DNA from: Actinomycetota bacterium
GTDB lineage: Bacteria; Actinomycetota; Actinomycetes; Nanopelagicales; Nanopelagicaceae
Direction of reading: 5' to 3'
DNA length: 35,829 nucleotides
Assembly (NCBI GenBank): GCA_029977785.1
Contig: JAPOKG010000008.1
Span: forward strand, 1 to 35,829
Made by a program: the position numbers and the translations under genes. How positions within the stretch are numbered: the stretch's first letter is position 1; every line of letters begins with the position of its first letter. The notes below the pieces were generated by a model. The model searched no databases, was not told the origin of the DNA, and saw only the letters and a program-made list of their open reading frames with translations. Positions 1 through 13,164 of the stretch are shown here, in pieces.

Positions 1-1331
1 CCTTCGCCAGAGCATGTGATCTCTTTGCCCTGAGCAGTAACAGTGACTTCGGCTTTAGTAATGATTGAGTTTTTGGCGCCTCGCTCTGTTGTGGTCAGCC
101 AGTGATCAATAGTGAAAAATGATGGGCGTTTTCCTGTGGCTTCTTCACGCAGAAGAAGTTCGAATGAGGCATCGGCTGCTTCGAATGTAAAACCGCGAGA
201 TTCCATCTCTTTGACGCGTTCGACAACGCGACCAATCAGTTCGCGGTCTCCCCCAAGGTCTACGCCAAGTTCCATAGATTTAAGTTCGATAGATGCTCGT
301 CCTGCCATATCTGAAACAAGCATGCGCATATCGTTTCCGACAGAAGATGGATCTTCATGTTGGTACAAAGATGGATCAACCTTGATTGCAGATGCATGTA
401 ACCCAGCTTTATGAGCAAAGGCTGATACGCCAGTATATGGCTGGCGAGGAGAAGGAGAAATATTGGTCACTTCAGCAACTGCGTGAGAAATACGGAACGC
501 TTCTCGTAGCGCGTTTTGAGGCAAAACTTCCTTCTTCTTCTTCAATTCTAAGTTAGCGATGATGGTGACAAGGTCTGCATTTCCAGTTCGTTCGCCATAT
601 CCATTGAGCGTTCCTTGAACATGGGTTGCACCTGCTGCAACTGCAGCCATTGAGTTTGCTACTGCGCACCCTGTGTCGTTGTGGCAGTGAATTCCAAGGC
701 GTGCAGAGGTTGCGCCCAATACATCGTGAACAACATCGGCGATCTCATCAGGCAGCATTCCGCCATTGGTATCGCAGAGCGCTGCCACATCAGCGCCGGC
801 CTCCATCGCAACGCGAATGACTTCAAGAGCATAAGCACGATTGGCACGATAGCCGTCGAAGAAGTGTTCTGCATCGAGAAAGACTCGCTGACCTTCTTGG
901 CGCAAATGTGAAATCGAATCTCGAATCATTTCAAGGTTCTCATCAAGGGATGTCTTAAGCGCTAGATCAACGTGGCGGTCATATGCCTTGGCAACAAGCG
1001 TTACTGCTGGAGCGCCTGAATCACGGAGCGCACCGAGTAATACATCATCGGCTGCCTTTACATTCGGGCGACGGGTTGCACCGAAGGCGACGAAGGTGGC
1101 GTTCTTAAGCTTGAGTTCTTTTTTAGCCAGTGCAAAGAATTCAGTGTCCTTTGGATTAGCTCCGGGCCATCCACCTTCAATAAAACCGACGCCTAAATCA
1201 TCAAGGTGGCGTGCAATCGTTAACTTGTCATGGACTGAGAGATTGAGGCCTTCTTGCTGCGCACCATCGCGAAGAGTGGTGTCATAGATGTGGAGGGCTT
1301 CCCTATCAAATGAAGTTTTATCTGGGGTCAC
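1..1331 (-). CDS. cimA: (R)-citramalate synthase, 3'-truncated by the window edge; GTG start overlapping the ilvE stop (GTGA)
   Basis: Minus-strand translation reads VTPDKTSFDREALHIYDTTLRDGAQQEGLNLSVHDKLTIARHLDDLGVGFIEGGWPGANPKDTEFFALAKK..., then ...VFLDAEHFFDGYRANRAYALEVIRVAMEAGADVAALCDTNGGMLPDEI... . This matches the DRE-TIM/LeuA-like superfamily with the GGWPGxNPKD motif typical of CimA. It is not in the supplied ORF list because it is open at the window edge. Confidence 0.9.
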   Translation of the reverse strand, partial: MTPDKTSFDREALHIYDTTLRDGAQQEGLNLSVHDKLTIARHLDDLGVGFIEGGWPGANPKDTEFFALAKKELKLKNATFVAFGATRRPNVKAADDVLLGALRDSGAPAVTLVAKAYDRHVDLALKTSLDENLEMIRDSISHLRQEGQRVFLDAEHFFDGYRANRAYALEVIRVAMEAGADVAALCDTNGGMLPDEIADVVHDVLGATSARLGIHCHNDTGCAVANSMAAVAAGATHVQGTLNGYGERTGNADLVTIIANLELKKKKEVLPQNALREAFRISHAVAEVTNISPSPRQPYTGVSAFAHKAGLHASAIKVDPSLYQHEDPSSVGNDMRMLVSDMAGRASIELKSMELGVDLGGDRELIGRVVERVKEMESRGFTFEAADASFELLLREEATGKRPSFFTIDHWLTTTERGAKNSIITKAEVTVTAQGKEITCSGE

Positions 1332-2410
1332 AGTGAAACCTGCTTCACCCAACCATGCTTATCGGCGATGGTGCCGTGTTGAATTCCAAGGAGGTGGTTA
1401 CGGATCTGCATGGTGATTGGTCCTGGTTGCCCATCACCTGTTACCCAGGTACCCATCGCAGATTTTGCTTGTCCCACAGGAGAGACAACTGCTGCAGTTC
1501 CGCAGGCAAAGATTTCAGAGATTTCACCCGATGTAACGCCATCGCGCCAATCATCGATAGAGAGCATGACTTCATCTGTCTTGTAACCAAGATCTTTAGC
1601 CACAGACAAAATTGAATCGCGTGTGATTCCAGGAAGCAGAGTTCCAGTTAGCTTTGGAGTAATAACTGTTGCATCGGCGCCTTTACCTTTAACGAAGTAA
1701 AGGTTCATGCCGCCCATCTCCTCAATCCATTTACGCTCTTTGGCATCAATCCAGACAACTTGATCACAACCTTCTTTTGCAGCAGCCTTTTGGGCAACGA
1801 GGGATGCTGCGTAGTTTCCGCCGCACTTTGCCTCGCCTGTACCACCAAGGGCGGCGCGAACATATTCAGTTGATATCCAGACAGAGACTGCCTTTGATGG
1901 ATCAAAGTAAGCACCTGCTGGTGTTGCAATAAGAATGTAGGTCGCTTTATTTGTTGGGCGAACACCCAAGCCAACTTCTGTGGCAATCATGAATGGGCGA
2001 ATGTAGAGAGATTCACCAACTTTGCCTGGAGTCCAACCTGCATCATGCTTAACGAGAGTGTGAACTGTTTCCAAGAAGAGCTCTTCCGGCATTTCAGGGA
2101 GAGCTAGGCGTTGAGCTGATTTTGCAAAGCGTCGCGCATTTGCTTCCGGGCGAAAGAGTGAAATACCACCATCAGGTTGGCGATAGGCCTTCATTCCTTC
2201 AAAGATTTCCTGGCCGTAATGAAAGACTGCAGTTGCAGGATCCAAGGTCAGCGGACCATATGGCTTTAACTCTGGTTCCTGCCAACCACCGCTCTCAGTC
2301 CATTCGCAGACGACCATATGGTCGGTGTAATACTTTCCGAAACCACAGTTAGCGACCTTTTCTTCGCGCTCTGCCGTTGGAACTGCGTGTGGATTGAGAT
2401 TAATTTTCAT
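1328..2410 (-). CDS. ilvE: branched-chain amino acid aminotransferase
   Basis: 360 aa ORF; class IV aminotransferase motifs (FHYGQEIFEGMKAYR, GGNYAASL, EEMGGMNLYFV, TSGEISEIFACGTAAVVSPVG). Confidence 0.95.
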   Translation of the reverse strand: MKINLNPHAVPTAEREEKVANCGFGKYYTDHMVVCEWTESGGWQEPELKPYGPLTLDPATAVFHYGQEIFEGMKAYRQPDGGISLFRPEANARRFAKSAQRLALPEMPEELFLETVHTLVKHDAGWTPGKVGESLYIRPFMIATEVGLGVRPTNKATYILIATPAGAYFDPSKAVSVWISTEYVRAALGGTGEAKCGGNYAASLVAQKAAAKEGCDQVVWIDAKERKWIEEMGGMNLYFVKGKGADATVITPKLTGTLLPGITRDSILSVAKDLGYKTDEVMLSIDDWRDGVTSGEISEIFACGTAAVVSPVGQAKSAMGTWVTGDGQPGPITMQIRNHLLGIQHGTIADKHGWVKQVSL

Positions 2411-3450
2411 TTACTTCACCAATGCCGCTAGCGCTGAACCGATTTCGGTGGTGCCGCGTTTGGTATCACCTCGTGATACTAAATCGCTAGCCACAGCCTT
2501 TTCAACATCCTTTGCTGCATCCGATAAACCAAGGTGGTGAAGCATCATCGCAACAGACATCACTGTCGCAGTTGGGTCTGCGATGTTCTTGCCGGCGATA
2601 TCTGGCGCAGAGCCATGAACCGGCTCAAACATAGATGGGAACTTGCCAGTTGGGTTGATATTTCCTGAAGCAGCAAGGCCGATTCCCCCGCAAATTGCAG
2701 CTGCGATATCGGTCAAGATATCTCCGAAGAGATTATCGGTGACTACAACATCAAAACGTTCTGGGTTGGTGACAAAGAACATTGACGCAGCATCAACATG
2801 CAAGTAATCAGTTGTGACGTTTGGAAACTCTTTTGCAACTTCATTGAAGGTGCGAGTCCATAAGCTGCCAGCACGAGTGAGCACGTTGTTCTTATGTACC
2901 AAGGTCAGTTTCTTACGATCACGGGCTGCAGCGCGAGCGAAGGCATCTCGGATAACGCGCTCGGCGCCACGACGAGTGTTGAGTGATTCTTCAGTTGCAA
3001 TCTCTGCATCTGTGCCTTCAGCAAGAACGCCACCGGCGCCAACATATGGGCCTTCAGTTCCTTCGCGGACAACGATGAAATCGATTGGCGCCTTTGTTGC
3101 AAGTGGACCAGTAACTCCAGGCATCAACTTTGCAGGGCGCAAGTTGATGTAGTGATCAAAGGCAAATCGAAGTTTAAGAAGTAGGCCGCGCTCAAGAACA
3201 CCGCTTGGAACTGTTGGATCCCCCACTGCGCCAAGCAAGATGACATCAGCTTTGGCGAGCTCTGCCAGAACTGAGTCAGGTAGAACTTCGCCGGTGCGAT
3301 GCCAATAGCCAGCACCTAAGTCGTAGTTGGTCTTATTAAATGTCACGCCGTATTTAGCTGCAACGACATCAAGAACTTTAAGACCTTCAGCAACAACTTC
3401 ATTGCCGATTCCATCGCCTGGAATAACTGCAAGGTTAATTGTGCGCGCCA

Positions 3451-3451
<1 letters not shown>
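2411..3451 (-). CDS. leuB: 3-isopropylmalate dehydrogenase
   Basis: 346 aa ORF; isocitrate/isopropylmalate dehydrogenase family ([58 protein letters not shown]). Neighbours are BCAA genes. Confidence 0.93.
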
Positions 3452-6398
<2,947 letters not shown>

Positions 6399-6399
<1 letters not shown>

Positions 6400-8162
6400 T
6401 AGAGCTCCTGTGAATCCCAGTCAGGCGCGGTAGCGCGGGCGATCATGATCTCATCGTTAGAAGTTCCGGCAGCAACCATCGGCCAGACCATGGCATCGCG
6501 GTGAACACGGAAATCAACAACAACTGGTTGATCGTTAATTGACATCGCTTTTTCAATTGTCTTATCAAGATCGTCTGGATTATCACAGGCGAGCCCGACA
6601 CATCCCATTGATTCTGCAAGCATTGGAAAGTTTGGTACGCGCTTGGAATCGAGCGATGTATTTGAGTAACGACCTTCGTAGAACAATGTTTGCCACTGGC
6701 GAACCATGCCAAGAGATTCATTGTTGATAATTGCGACCTTGATTGGGATGTTGTTAAGAGCACATGTAACAAGTTCTTGGTTTGTCATCTGGAAGCAGCC
6801 ATCGCCATCGATAGCCCAAACAGTTGCATCTGGTGCACCGACCTTTGCGCCCATTGCAGCAGGAACTCCGTAACCCATGGTTCCGGCTCCACCTGAGTTG
6901 AGCCAAGTACGTGGATGTTCATAAGAGATAAATTGTGAAGCCCACATCTGATGTTGGCCAACGCCTGCTGTGAAGATTGTGTCTGTTCCAGAAATCTGGC
7001 CGATGCGTTGAATAACTTGCTGAGGAGAGAGAGATCCATCATCAGGAAGGTCATATCCCAATGGATATGTTGATTTAAGCGAGTTCATCTGGCGCAACCA
7101 TGGAGCAAGATCTGGCTGGTTCTTTGCAAGGGCTGCCTTCAGCGCTGGAATCAGCGCCGTGATTGTTTCGCGGACATCGCCAACAACGGCGACATCTGCA
7201 TGGCGATTCTTGCCGATTTCAGCAGGATCAATATCTGCATGAAGAATCTTGGCGTTGACTGCGAAAGTTGAAAGTTTGCCGGTAACGCGGTCATCAAAGC
7301 GTGCGCCCAAAGTAATAAGCAGATCAGCCTTTTGCAGCGCAGTTACCGCAGCTACTGTGCCATGCATGCCTGGCATACCCATATGAAGTGGGTGTGAATC
7401 TGGGAATGCACCGCGTGCCATCAAAGTGGTGACAACTGGTGCGCCAAGAAGTTCGACTAATTGACGGAGCTCTTTATGAGCATCTGCCTTAATGACGCCG
7501 CCGCCGACATAGAAGACAGGCTTGGAAGATTGTGCAATCAACGCTGCAGCATCGGTAATTGCTTGCGCCTCTGGCTTCACTCGTGGCTTGTAGCCAGCCA
7601 AGTTAATTGAAGTTGGCCAGTTGTACGTTGTCATTTTCTGCAGCGCATCTTTAGCGACGTCAACAAGTACTGGACCTGGACGGCCTGTTGTTGCAATATG
7701 GAATGCTTCAGCAATAACGCCTGGGATCTGAGCTGGATCTGTCACCAAATAGTTGTGTTTTGTAAATGGCATGGTGATGCCACGAATATCTGCCTCTTGG
7801 AATGCATCGGTGCCGATAGCTGCAGATGGAACCTGACCAGTGATTGCTACAAGTGGGACAGAGTCCATTGCAGCATCCATGAGCGGCGTGACAAGGTTTG
7901 TTGCACCTGGCCCTGAAGTTGCAATACAGACACCGGCGCGACCAGTAACTTGTGCGTAACCAGTGGCGGCATGTCCTGCGCCTTGTTCATGGCGAACCAA
8001 GATGTGGCGAATAGTGGAATCGAAGATCGGATCGTAAGCAGGAAGAATTGCGCCACCTGGTAGTCCAAACATCACTTCTACGCCAGCTGCTTCAAGGCTC
8101 TTCACCAATGAAGTAGCTCCTGTCATTTCTGTTCCGTTCGCTGTTGGAACGTGTGTGGCCAT
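6399..8162 (-). CDS. ilvB: acetolactate synthase large subunit
   Basis: 587 aa ThDP-enzyme; [79 protein letters not shown] upstream. Confidence 0.96.
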
Positions 8163-8207
8163 CTTCTTGCTCCTTTCTTCTTCCCTTTTCTATTTCTTTC
8201 CTAAACG

Positions 8208-8231
8208 AAAAAACCCTCAGATATCTGAGGG
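8208..8231 (-). terminator. Rho-independent terminator in the ilvB leader (attenuator terminator)
   Basis: On the minus strand CCCTCAG-ATAT-CTGAGGG (perfect 7 bp stem, 8214-8231) followed by TTTTTT, located between the leader ORF and the ilvB SD. Confidence 0.88.
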
Positions 8232-8254
8232 CGCGCGTGACATGAAGGCACGCG
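8232..8254 (-). promoter_or_regulatory. hairpin between the leader ORF stop codon and the terminator (possible pause or pre-emptor element)
   Basis: Minus strand GCGCGTG-CCTTCATGT-CACGCGC, 7 bp perfect stem beginning at the leader ORF stop codon boundary. Confidence 0.65.
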
Positions 8255-8314
8255 CTATCGAATCACCACCACTGAAACTACTGACTCTGTTACGACAGAT
8301 AGGGCTGATTGCAT
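8255..8314 (-). CDS. ilvL: putative ilv leader peptide MQSALSVVTESVVSVVVIR (19 aa)
   Basis: Minus strand ATG CAA TCA GCC CTA TCT GTC GTA ACA GAG TCA GTA GTT TCA GTG GTG GTG ATT CGA TAG. 7 Val, 1 Ile and 1 Leu of 19 residues, with GTG GTG GTG ATT just before the stop; followed by hairpin and terminator, then ilvB. Confidence 0.82.
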   Translation of the reverse strand: MQSALSVVTESVVSVVVIR

Positions 8315-8320
8315 GGCGCT

Positions 8321-8349
8321 ATTCTCCAATGCGCAGGGCTATGCGTCAA
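8321..8349 (-). promoter_or_regulatory. predicted promoter of the ilv leader/ilvBNC operon
   Basis: Minus strand TTGACG (8344-8349) - 17 bp - GAGAAT (8321-8326); 6 nt between the -10 and the leader ATG. Confidence 0.6.
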
Positions 8350-8391
8350 GAGATGAGATGAACGTCTCAATAAATGGACGGTGCCCCTCAA

Positions 8392-10065
8392 TTAGTCGCA
8401 GACAGCGCCTTTCGATGCAGAGCCAACCAGCTTCGAATACTTATGGAGAACACCACGGGTGTATTTGTGGGGCAGCGGCTTCCATCCAACCTTACGGGAT
8501 TGAAGTTCTGACGGCTCCACGAGTAAATCAAGTGTGCGATTTGGGATATTAATACGAATGCGATCGCCATCTTTAATGAATGCAATTGGACCGCCATCGA
8601 CTGCTTCAGGAGCAACATGTCCAACGCAGAGACCAGTAGAACCACCAGAGAAGCGACCGTCGGTAAGTAAAAGTGTTTTCTTACCAAGACCCGCACCTTT
8701 GATTGCACCTGTAATCATCAACATCTCGCGCATACCCGGTCCACCCTTTGGGCCTTCATAGCGAATAACTACTACATCACCTTCTTGGATAGTTCCATTT
8801 TCAAGTGCATCCATAGCGGCTTGTTCGCGTTCAAAAACGCGCGCTGGGCCTTCAAAGGTTTCGATGCCAATTCCTGCCGTCTTACAAACCGCGCCTTCGG
8901 TTGCAAGAGTGCCACCCAGAATGGTGATTCCAATATCTGTTGACATGGGCTTCTCGGCCGGAAACAACACTTCGCCATCTGCCAGCGGAGGATTAATGTC
9001 GGCCAAATTTTCAGCCATTGTTTTTCCTGTCACGGTGAGGCAATCTCCATGTAAATATCCAGCATCAAGCAGAATGCGAAGTACGACAGGAATTCCACCA
9101 ACTCGATCGACATCTGTCATGACGTACTTACCGAATGGTTTGAGGTCTCCAAGAAGAGGAACCTTCGATCCAATGCGATGAAAATCTTCAAGAGTCAGGT
9201 CGACATCTGCTTCATGTGCAATAGCAAGTAAGTGCAGAACCGCGTTGGTAGAACCGCCCAGAGCCATCAAGATGGTGATTGCGTTTTCGAAGGCATTCTT
9301 TGTCAATATATCGCGGGTAGTGATTCCCTTTGCAATGAGGTTTACAACTGCAGCGCCAGCTTGTTCAGCATATGCGTCGCGACGTCGATCAACTGCCGGA
9401 GGGGCTGCAGATCCTGGAAGTGAAAGTCCAATTGCTTCAGCAATACTCGCCATAGTGTTTGCGGTGTACATACCGCCACACGCGCCTTCGCCAGGACAGA
9501 TTGCCTTTTCAATTTGGTCAACACGCTCTCTTGTTATTAATCCACGTGCGCATGCACCAACTGCCTCAAAGGCATCAATAATCGTGACGTCTTTGCCATC
9601 GACGTTACCTGGCAAAGTCGAACCGGCGTAGACAAATACTGATGCCACATCGATGCGAGCTGCGGCCATCATCATGCCTGGAAGTGATTTATCACAACCT
9701 GCGAATGTGACCATTCCATCTAAACGTTCAGCCTGCATCACAGTTTCAACAGAGTCTGCAATTACTTCACGAGAGACGAGCGAGAAGTGCATTCCTTCAT
9801 GGCCCATAGAAATACCATCAGAGACTGAGATAGTTCCAAATTGCATAGGGAATCCACCCGCATCAAGAACACCCTTTTTGGATGCCTTTGCCAAGCGATC
9901 GAGTGAAAGATTGCATGGTGTGATTTCATTCCAGCTTGATGCGATACCAATCTGTGGTTTTACCCAATCTTCATCGCCCATACCGACTGCACGTAACATT
10001 CCACGCGCTGGTGCACGTTCTAATCCATCAGTAACGAGCCCTGAGCGCGGTTTCATCGTAGACAT
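8392..10065 (-). CDS. ilvD: dihydroxy-acid dehydratase
   Basis: 557 aa [76 protein letters not shown]. Confidence 0.96.
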   Translation of the reverse strand: MSTMKPRSGLVTDGLERAPARGMLRAVGMGDEDWVKPQIGIASSWNEITPCNLSLDRLAKASKKGVLDAGGFPMQFGTISVSDGISMGHEGMHFSLVSREVIADSVETVMQAERLDGMVTFAGCDKSLPGMMMAAARIDVASVFVYAGSTLPGNVDGKDVTIIDAFEAVGACARGLITRERVDQIEKAICPGEGACGGMYTANTMASIAEAIGLSLPGSAAPPAVDRRRDAYAEQAGAAVVNLIAKGITTRDILTKNAFENAITILMALGGSTNAVLHLLAIAHEADVDLTLEDFHRIGSKVPLLGDLKPFGKYVMTDVDRVGGIPVVLRILLDAGYLHGDCLTVTGKTMAENLADINPPLADGEVLFPAEKPMSTDIGITILGGTLATEGAVCKTAGIGIETFEGPARVFEREQAAMDALENGTIQEGDVVVIRYEGPKGGPGMREMLMITGAIKGAGLGKKTLLLTDGRFSGGSTGLCVGHVAPEAVDGGPIAFIKDGDRIRINIPNRTLDLLVEPSELQSRKVGWKPLPHKYTRGVLHKYSKLVGSASKGAVCD

Positions 10066-10071
10066 GAGATG

Positions 10072-10077
10072 ATTCTA
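10072..10077 (-). promoter_or_regulatory. predicted -10 element of ilvD (leaderless geometry)
   Basis: Minus strand TAGAAT-CATCTC-ATG: -10-like hexamer 6 nt before the ilvD start codon; no clear -35. Confidence 0.5.
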
Positions 10078-10144
10078 TCCTGAAGATTTCTTCACGCGAT
10101 ATACCCACTCATGAAATACAACAATGAAAGAAGGAGACACCCCT

Positions 10145-11620
10145 GTGTCATTTCAAGATAGCGCGCCAACCCAAGATAAAGCCTTAGATCCAACGAGATG
10201 GCGGACCTTATTTGTCGTGGCAATCGCACAATTAATGATTGTTCTCGATAGCTCAATCATGAATATTGCGATTCCTAGCGCCAAGATTGAACTCGGAATC
10301 ACAGATGCCAACCAGCAGTGGATTATCACTGCCTACACCTTGGCCTTTGGCTCGCTTCTACTGCTCGGTGGTCGTGTCGGCGATTACATGGGTCGCAAGA
10401 AGATTTTCCTCATTGGACTTATTGGTTTTGCAGCAGCATCCGCACTCGGTGGAATCGCTTCAACGCAAGAGCTTCTCTTTGCAGCTCGTGCACTTCAGGG
10501 AGTTTTTGCAGCACTTCTCGCTCCAGCTGCTCTCTCCATCATCTCAGTCACATTTACAGTGCCAGCAGAGCGCGCCAAAGCCTTTGGTGTTATCGGGGCT
10601 ATCTCTGGTGGAGGCGCTGCAATCGGTCTCATTCTCGGTGGAGCGCTTACCGAATATGCATCATGGCGTTGGTGCTTGGGAGTAAATACTCCTATTGCAG
10701 TCGGGGCTGCAATTTTGGCAATTAAATTTGTTCATGAATCTAAGGCGCAAGGCGATAGCACTTACGACATCCCAGGCGTCTTTACTGCGACTGCAGGTCT
10801 TTTCTCACTTACATATGGCTTTAATGAAGCCGCTACAAAAGGATGGTCATCAAGCACAACCATTACTTTCTTGGTAGCAGCGGTTGTTCTTCTCGCCATC
10901 TTTGTGACAATCGAAAAGCGTGTAGCTAATCCATTAATGCCACTTCGCGTAGTCACAGAGCGAAATCGTGGTGGGTCATACCTTGGATCCCTTGTGGTTG
11001 GCGCTGGACTTTTCTCAATGTTCCTCTTCCTCGGACTTTATCTCCAAGTAATCCTAGGATTTAGCGCACTGAAATCAGGTTTTGCATTCTTGCCATTTAC
11101 CGCTGGAATTATCATCTTCGCTGGTATCGCATCGCAATTGCTTCCAAAGGTTGGCCCAAAGCCGTTGATGGTTCCGGGACTCATCTTCGCTGGAATTGGA
11201 CTCTTGCTCCTTACTCGCATTACTCCTGAAACTTCTTATTTAACGCATGTTGTTCCATCACTGCTCATCATGTCTAGCGGAATGGCGCTTGTCTTTATCC
11301 CACTGACATCGACCTCTCTCCACGCTGTCTCTAACCACGACACAGGGGTCGCCAGTGCCATGCTCAATACATCCCAACAAGTTGGTGGATCACTTGGAAC
11401 AGCTTTATTGAATACAGTTGCTGCTACAGCTGCCACTACATATGCCACAGCTAATAAGCAGTTAGGTGAAATGGTTCAACCATTCGCTATGACACATGGA
11501 TTTACAGTGGCATTTAAGTGCAGCGCTGCTTTGCTCTTTGTTGGCGCCGTGGTGCTCTTCTTCTTTATTAATATCGGTAAAGAGTCACTGGTCGAAACTG
11601 AAGGCGCTGGCCTCCACTAA
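10145..11620 (+). CDS. MFS transporter, DHA2 (EmrB/QacA-like) drug efflux family
   Basis: Hydrophobic ORF; WRTLFVVAIAQLMIVLDSSIMNIAIPSAKIELG, GGRVGDYMGRKKIFLIGLIGFAAASALGG. Listed ORF start is 10124, but AAGGAG (10131-10136) lies 8 nt before an in-frame GTG at 10145, which is the better start. Confidence 0.85.
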   Translation: MSFQDSAPTQDKALDPTRWRTLFVVAIAQLMIVLDSSIMNIAIPSAKIELGITDANQQWIITAYTLAFGSLLLLGGRVGDYMGRKKIFLIGLIGFAAASALGGIASTQELLFAARALQGVFAALLAPAALSIISVTFTVPAERAKAFGVIGAISGGGAAIGLILGGALTEYASWRWCLGVNTPIAVGAAILAIKFVHESKAQGDSTYDIPGVFTATAGLFSLTYGFNEAATKGWSSSTTITFLVAAVVLLAIFVTIEKRVANPLMPLRVVTERNRGGSYLGSLVVGAGLFSMFLFLGLYLQVILGFSALKSGFAFLPFTAGIIIFAGIASQLLPKVGPKPLMVPGLIFAGIGLLLLTRITPETSYLTHVVPSLLIMSSGMALVFIPLTSTSLHAVSNHDTGVASAMLNTSQQVGGSLGTALLNTVAATAATTYATANKQLGEMVQPFAMTHGFTVAFKCSAALLFVGAVVLFFFINIGKESLVETEGAGLH

Positions 11621-11626
11621 TTAGTT

Positions 11627-11654
11627 ATTTCAATGGCCATCAGCCATGTGAAAT
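11627..11654. terminator. hairpin between convergent MFS and gatB genes, possible bidirectional terminator
   Basis: ATTTCA-ATGGC-CATCA-GCCAT-(G)-TGAAAT inverted repeat with one bulge in the 41 bp convergent intergenic gap. Confidence 0.5.
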
Positions 11655-11661
11655 TACAGAT

Positions 11662-13164
11662 CTAGTGACCCAGGTGGCCAAGTAGAAGCTCGCGCACACG
11701 CGCAGCATCTGCTTGGCCCTTTGTCTCTTTCATAACAGCGCCAATAAGCGCTCCAGCTGCAGGTAGGTGTCCCCCACGAACTTTTTCGGCTGTCTCTGCT
11801 TGTTCTGCGCAGACTTTCTCGATCGCTGCCATTAGCGCGCCATCATCGTTAACAACCTTAATTCCACGTTTTGCAACAACCTCTGATGGAGTTCCTTCTC
11901 CTGCAACCACACCTTCGACAACTTGGCGAGCAAGTTTGTCGGTTAATTCACCCTTCGCAACGAGCTCTACCAACTCGGCCACGTGAGCTGGGGTAATGGC
12001 AAGTTCTGCGATTGGAAGTTCTTTTTCGTTAGCAATTCGTGAAATCTCACCTAGCCACCAGGTGCGCGCCTTGGTTGGATCTGCGCCCATTAGAACTGTT
12101 GCTTCGACGATATCGAGAACATCAGCGTTAATCATTGCTGCCATCTCTTTATCCGGTACGTTCCACTCTTCCTTTAAGCGCTTGCGACGCAGCGATGGCC
12201 GTTCCGGCAAGCTCGCACGCAGCTCTTCTATCCATGAAGCAGCAGGGGTTACTGGAACCAAATCTGGATCTGGGAAGTAACGGTAATCCTCTGCTTGTTC
12301 CTTGGAGCGACCTGAGCGAGTAAGGCCAGTATCTTCCTGGAAGTGACGAGTCTCTTGCTTCACTTTCTTTCCATCATTGAGAAGTTCAGCATGGCGAATC
12401 ATTTCACCGCGGATTGCGCGTTCGACGGAGCGAAGTGAGTTGACATTCTTCGTCTCTGAACGAGTACCGAGCACATCAGAGCCAATCGGCTTGAGGGATA
12501 CGTTCGCATCGCAACGCAAAGAACCCTGCTCCATCTTTACATCTGAAACTTTGAGCCCGCGCAAAATATCGCGGAGTTCGGCAACGTAGGCCTTAGCAAC
12601 TTCTGGTGCGTACTTACCCGTGCCAGGCACAATCTTGGTAACTATTTCAACCAGGGGAATACCAGCACGGTTGTAATCAAGGAGCGAGTAATCAGCGCCA
12701 TGGATGCGGCCAGTTGCGCCACCCACATGAAGTGACTTACCGGTGTCTTCCTCCATATGTACGCGTTCAATCTCAATGCGGAACTGCTTAGCGCCTTCTT
12801 CGGTTTCGATTTCAACATCAACATAGCCATCAAAACAGATTGGCTCGTCATATTGAGAAATCTGGAAGTTCTTTGGCATATCTGGATAGAAGTAATTCTT
12901 ACGAGCAAAGCGGCTATACGGCGCGATCTTGCAGTTAAGGGCGAGTCCAATCAGGATGGTTGATTCGATAGCTTTCTCATTGACTACAGGAAGTGCGCCC
13001 GGAAGTGCCAAGCAGACTGGACAGGTTTGAGTATTTGGTGCAGCACCAAATTCAGTAGCGCATGAACAGAACATCTTGCTCTGTGTATTGAGTTCAACGT
13101 GAACTTCAAGACCTAAAACCGGGTCCCACTTTGCAATTACTTCTTCATAGGTTGGAAGAGCCAT
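11662..13164 (-). CDS. gatB: Asp-tRNA(Asn)/Glu-tRNA(Gln) amidotransferase subunit B
   Basis: 500 aa [63 protein letters not shown]. Confidence 0.97.
   Translation of the reverse strand: MALPTYEEVIAKWDPVLGLEVHVELNTQSKMFCSCATEFGAAPNTQTCPVCLALPGALPVVNEKAIESTILIGLALNCKIAPYSRFARKNYFYPDMPKNFQISQYDEPICFDGYVDVEIETEEGAKQFRIEIERVHMEEDTGKSLHVGGATGRIHGADYSLLDYNRAGIPLVEIVTKIVPGTGKYAPEVAKAYVAELRDILRGLKVSDVKMEQGSLRCDANVSLKPIGSDVLGTRSETKNVNSLRSVERAIRGEMIRHAELLNDGKKVKQETRHFQEDTGLTRSGRSKEQAEDYRYFPDPDLVPVTPAASWIEELRASLPERPSLRRKRLKEEWNVPDKEMAAMINADVLDIVEATVLMGADPTKARTWWLGEISRIANEKELPIAELAITPAHVAELVELVAKGELTDKLARQVVEGVVAGEGTPSEVVAKRGIKVVNDDGALMAAIEKVCAEQAETAEKVRGGHLPAAGALIGAVMKETKGQADAARVRELLLGHLGH

Noticed and set aside
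8344-8391. Possible ilvD terminator just after its stop codon (GAGACGTTCATCTC)
   Set aside because: The stem is only 4-5 bp with no U-run; too weak to call.
8155-8552. Plus-strand ORFs 8155..8361 and 8313..8552 across the ilvB-ilvD intergenic region
   Set aside because: The region is better explained by the minus-strand leader peptide, hairpin, terminator and promoter; these ORFs are the complement of those elements with no protein-family resemblance.
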